Shown here one piece after another: positions 47,597-64,000 of a stretch of 64,000 bases of DNA (its first letter is position 1; every line of letters begins with the position of its first letter). The position numbers and the translations under genes are program-made. Source of the stretch: Cristatella mucedo. Taxonomy: Eukaryota; Bryozoa; Phylactolaemata; Cristatellidae. Location of the stretch: positions 62,001 to 126,000 of the forward strand of contig WPIO01000198.1 of NCBI GenBank assembly GCA_009760855.2, in the 5' to 3' direction. The notes beneath the pieces are model-generated. The model searched no databases and had not been told where the DNA came from. It was given only the letters and a program-made list of their open reading frames with translations.

Positions 47597-48862
47597 TGTA
47601 ACGCCGAAGGCTCGGCGGAGTAGGCTGAACCTGCCGCTTACCTAGCGACGTAACCTACCGCCTAATGCCGTTCGGTGCGTGCCGACGCGCAATAAGCCAA
47701 TAAGCAGGCCGCCGCGAAACGAGCGTTTCTGGCGCCGACCTGCTTACCGCTACTAAAGGGGGTCGTGAGTCAGCGGCGCGAATTGGAAAGCGAGACACAC
47801 AAATTGGGGATTTTACTGAGCTTTGTTCGCAAGCGCACAAAGTCGCTGCACGTTTAGCTCAGTTTTATCTCCAATTTTCTCACACGCTCTCAACAGCACA
47901 AGCACTCGTACCGAGAGACTACGTCCCCGCACTTAGGCTACCTGCGTCTATTGCGGGGAACGACCCAAATAGGACGAGGAGCCCGAACAGGAACCGGAAA
48001 CCCTGACTGGAGAACTAGGGCTCCGCTTCCACCGTAACGGCAAGAATACCACGCACGCCACCTCAAGCACTCTTGCGTGGGGAAATACGTCCTCGCACGT
48101 AGGCTACTTACGTCTCTTGTGGGCACGACCCAAGTAGACGGCGCCCGAACCGGAGCCTAGACCCTGATCGGAGAACTAGGGCTCTGCTTCCACCTTACGG
48201 CAGGAATACCTCATACACTACACCAAGCACTCTTGGCGAGACCACGTGCGCGCGCACACACACAAAACAGAGAAGAAACACAGAATGCGAGCTCGAGCGC
48301 TATACGACCGTATTCGATGGCGTCCACCGAATCCTCCTGGCGCTGTCTCGTCTTGTCCCGTCAATCGCCGGCGAGCAGGCCCGCCCTCCTCCCTCGCTTA
48401 CAGAGGAACGAGTCCGGTAACTACCGGCGACGGCGTCGAAACGGAGCCGAAGACGAAGAAGGAGCCTTTAGCGAGCGTCTCCCTATCATTATATGGCTAG
48501 CCGGGACAATGGGGTTGACAACCCAGCCAACATCAATCGCCTCAGTGAACTCGTCTGCGTCCCCCTTGCTCGCAGCTCGAGAACGCAGGCGCTCTTCACC
48601 CACTTCTTTTGTTCTCACGGTAGCCGTCCAGCAAATCTAGGACGGCTGGCGGCAGCAATCGACCTTGGGCAAGCATTGCCCTATTCTCAAATTGCTAGCC
48701 GGAACTATAGGGTTGACGCGCCAGCCAATATCAATCACCTCGTGGTCCTACTACGAAGGCTGCGTCCTCTCTCGCTCGAGGCTCTAGGGACAGGAGGGGT
48801 TTCCTGCTGAGCATTGAGTTCGTGTGCTCTCTAAAACTGAGTCAGGCCGGCGCTGTGCTACA
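47597..48862 (-). mobile_element. LTR-like repeat, minus copy
   Basis: A diverged inverted copy of the element at 40349-42037 (for example the terminus TGTAACGCCGAAGG and AAACGAGCGTTTCTGGCG, read in opposite orientation). It is 1.27 kb long and has fewer tandem units. The polyadenylation signal is mutated to AACAAA (minus strand, near 47825). The hexamer CACCTA occurs just outside both ends (47591-47596 and 48865-48870), a possible target-site duplication. Confidence 0.65.
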
Positions 48863-49234
48863 TACACCTAGATACTGGTAAGCTTTCGGCCGCCGTGCGG
48901 TGCGAGCTCAGCCGGTCTATCTCTGCTCCGACTTCCGGCGGCAACTCGCTCGTCTGCTACTGGGTGCGAAACTACATTTGGACACGGGCCGTCGACCTTA
49001 ATCATCACCAATCACTCTCTGCTCGACACTTGCTGCAGGTCTCAGGGACTCACCCAGTCACTGCACCGGCAGCCTAGCTTCGGGCGTTAGTCGCGCTTGG
49101 CTGCGCCAGAAGCCTCAGTCGCGAAAAGGCTATGGCAACTGGGCGATCCCTCGGCCCCACCCACCCACCATATCTCCATTCCATGCGTTCGATACCGTTA
49201 AAAGTGCTGTCTTCACAACTCACCACAAAGATAG

Positions 49235-49276
49235 CTGTAGTTCGTATGTATGTATGTATGTATGTATGTATGTATG
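49235..49276. repeat. (ATGT)n microsatellite
   Basis: About 10 units of GTAT/ATGT. Confidence 0.95.
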
Positions 49277-49704
49277 TGTGTATAGCATGCAGGCTCCTCT
49301 GATAAGCCGCTGGTGAACAACTGTTAAAAGCATCACCGAGAGGTGCTCAGCTGTGGTCCGTCTGTGATGTGACGTGGACACACAGGCCGGTAACCCACTG
49401 GTGGACAGATAGTAGATTCACCATCAGGGTCAGCCTGTGCACAGTTGTGGTCCTCCTCGATGAATCATCGGGGTCGACCAGGGGAGCCGACGAGTCGAGT
49501 GGGAGTAGGGGAGTTGAGTGGGAGTAGGGGTCGAAGGGAGCCGTGCGCCCTTCGGCTACGTGCGTTGTAATAAACTGTTGGTGTTGGGCATCGGCTGGCT
49601 TTCTGCTGTGCGAATCAAACTAAACTAGCTAAAGGCGATGCTGCAAAGGCATCGCGTGTATATAGATATACACATGAAGGTATGCAAATAAATAAAATAA
49701 ATAT

Positions 49705-49842
49705 AAATATAATTCATTAATATAGCGCCCCAAGAGAACTTAATCTCTATCCAGGCGCTTCACATACGCTTCGGGGCTCGAGCCCACGACCTCAGTCAGA
49801 CCTTGGTCGGGGCGAGCACCATAACCGCTAGACCAAACCAGC
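49705..49842 (-). mobile_element. SINE family A
   Basis: TAATTCATTAATATAGCGCC tail, GGGGCTCGAGCCC B box and AACCGCTAGACCAAACCAGC head in reverse complement. Confidence 0.88.
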
Positions 49843-50602
49843 TCGGCATGCAAGAAAGCACCCGTCACCGATGAGTGCTCGCAGCGCTTGCATCAATGCA
49901 CAGCAGGTCCCATTTGGCCGGTGGGGACAAGTCGAATCGCTGCCAAATGCATAGACAGTTATCGGTTCATACATGCACAGTGCTAAAAGAAGCAACACAC
50001 CGTGGGGCTTTACGCAAGTTTGTCAGCCAGCAACTTCAGCGTCTCGCCGGTGTAGTAAATGAACACTCGGACAAAAAGAATGTCAAAGGGAATTACTAGA
50101 AGAGTAGATATTCGGCCAGAGAGCTCAATCCCTCTGCGGAGCGAGCGCGCACAGGTGCGCTGCTACTGACTCGCAAAGGAAGAAGAGCGACTACAATGTG
50201 TACGCTGCTAGGAGGGCTGGCCAGCGCGTAAGCGGGGTGGAATGAACGGATACGGAAGAACATCCCACGTGATCTCCAACCGGCTGTGGGTTGCTCCGTT
50301 GCTCTAAACAGGTTAGTTAATTCGTTGGACCGGTGAAGGCTCAGCGATCGGTGAATATTCGTATTCAGAGCACCATTTGAATCTCTGCACGTATTTGATT
50401 CCTAGTCTGACCGGTTGTCGTATGTTTTCGTGACCAACTAAACAAACTCACCGCCGGCGAGGTTCTCTTCCGCATTGGCGGCGCCTCACTTCCTTCGCAG
50501 TCGCCACGATTTCGAAACGCGCCTTGCTTTGTCCCCCGTGTGCCGCGTGGGCTAAGCGGTGCGAGACGCTTCAGGCAACCGTTTGCTCATTTTAGACCGG
50601 CG

Positions 50603-64000
<13,398 letters not shown>

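Larger units (their letters stand above)
48863..50602. other. Region upstream of cortactin start codon
   Basis: Contains (ATGT)n, G-rich GAGTGGGAGTAGGGG repeats (49495-49540) and a SINE-A. TTTGCTCATTTTAG ending at 50595 looks like an acceptor, so the 5' UTR is probably split and its first exon lies further upstream. Confidence 0.5.

Overview
This window is nuclear DNA of an animal, most likely an invertebrate. It holds parts of two intron-rich, highly conserved animal genes set in a large excess of retrotransposon debris, microsatellites and CpG-rich stretches. All introns deduced here are GT-AG, 125 bp to 7.2 kb long. The repeats are L2/CR1-type LINEs, two tRNA-derived SINE families and an LTR-like repeat, and there is no operon-like or bacterial layout. 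I cannot name the species. The synaptotagmin C-terminus and luminal segment are consistent with a non-vertebrate bilaterian.

Genes. (1) On the minus strand, about 17.99 kb down to 7.11 kb, lies a synaptotagmin-1-type gene. Eight coding exons could be joined with consistent splice phases. They give about 423 residues: a luminal segment with N-glycosylation sequons, one membrane span with a cysteine cluster, an acidic linker, C2A, C2B and a terminal WHTL motif. Only the start-codon exon is missing. (2) On the plus strand, from 50.60 kb to the window end, lies the 5' part of a cortactin gene. It has the MWK... start, the acidic Arp2/3-binding DDWETDPDF motif and five complete 37-residue F-actin-binding repeats plus a sixth that is cut. 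From the second repeat onward the exons are exactly 111 bp. The window ends on a plausible splice acceptor. The two genes point away from each other, with about 32 kb between them.

Layout. 1-7.1 kb: downstream flank of the synaptotagmin gene, with SINEs, two LINE 3' ends and a GC-rich minisatellite. 7.1-18 kb: the synaptotagmin gene, with LINE and SINE fragments in its introns. 18-29 kb: purine tracts, a CpG-rich block (22-24.2 kb), an AT palindromic satellite and an old minus-strand LINE. 29.6-32.7 kb: a near-complete L2-like LINE broken by single-base frameshifts. 33.55-35.1 kb: a second, different LINE in opposite orientation with a pentanucleotide tail. 38.4-39.8 and 42.0-43.1 kb: two more CpG-rich blocks. 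40.35-42.04 and 47.60-48.86 kb: inverted copies of a long LTR-like repeat enclosing 5.6 kb. 44.8-46.0 kb: a decayed gene of an uncharacterised repetitive protein family. 50.6-64 kb: cortactin, whose introns hold very long (TA)n, (TC)n and (CTG)n tracts.

The two genes act in separate processes, calcium-triggered vesicle fusion and branched-actin assembly. Nothing in the sequence suggests joint regulation. I did not find a convincing undescribed biological system. The most noteworthy signals are the hairpin 3' tail shared between the L2-like LINE and a SINE family, the intronic (CTG)38 tract that would add a polyalanine tail if its intron were retained, the long inverted LTR-like pair, and the decayed repetitive protein family.
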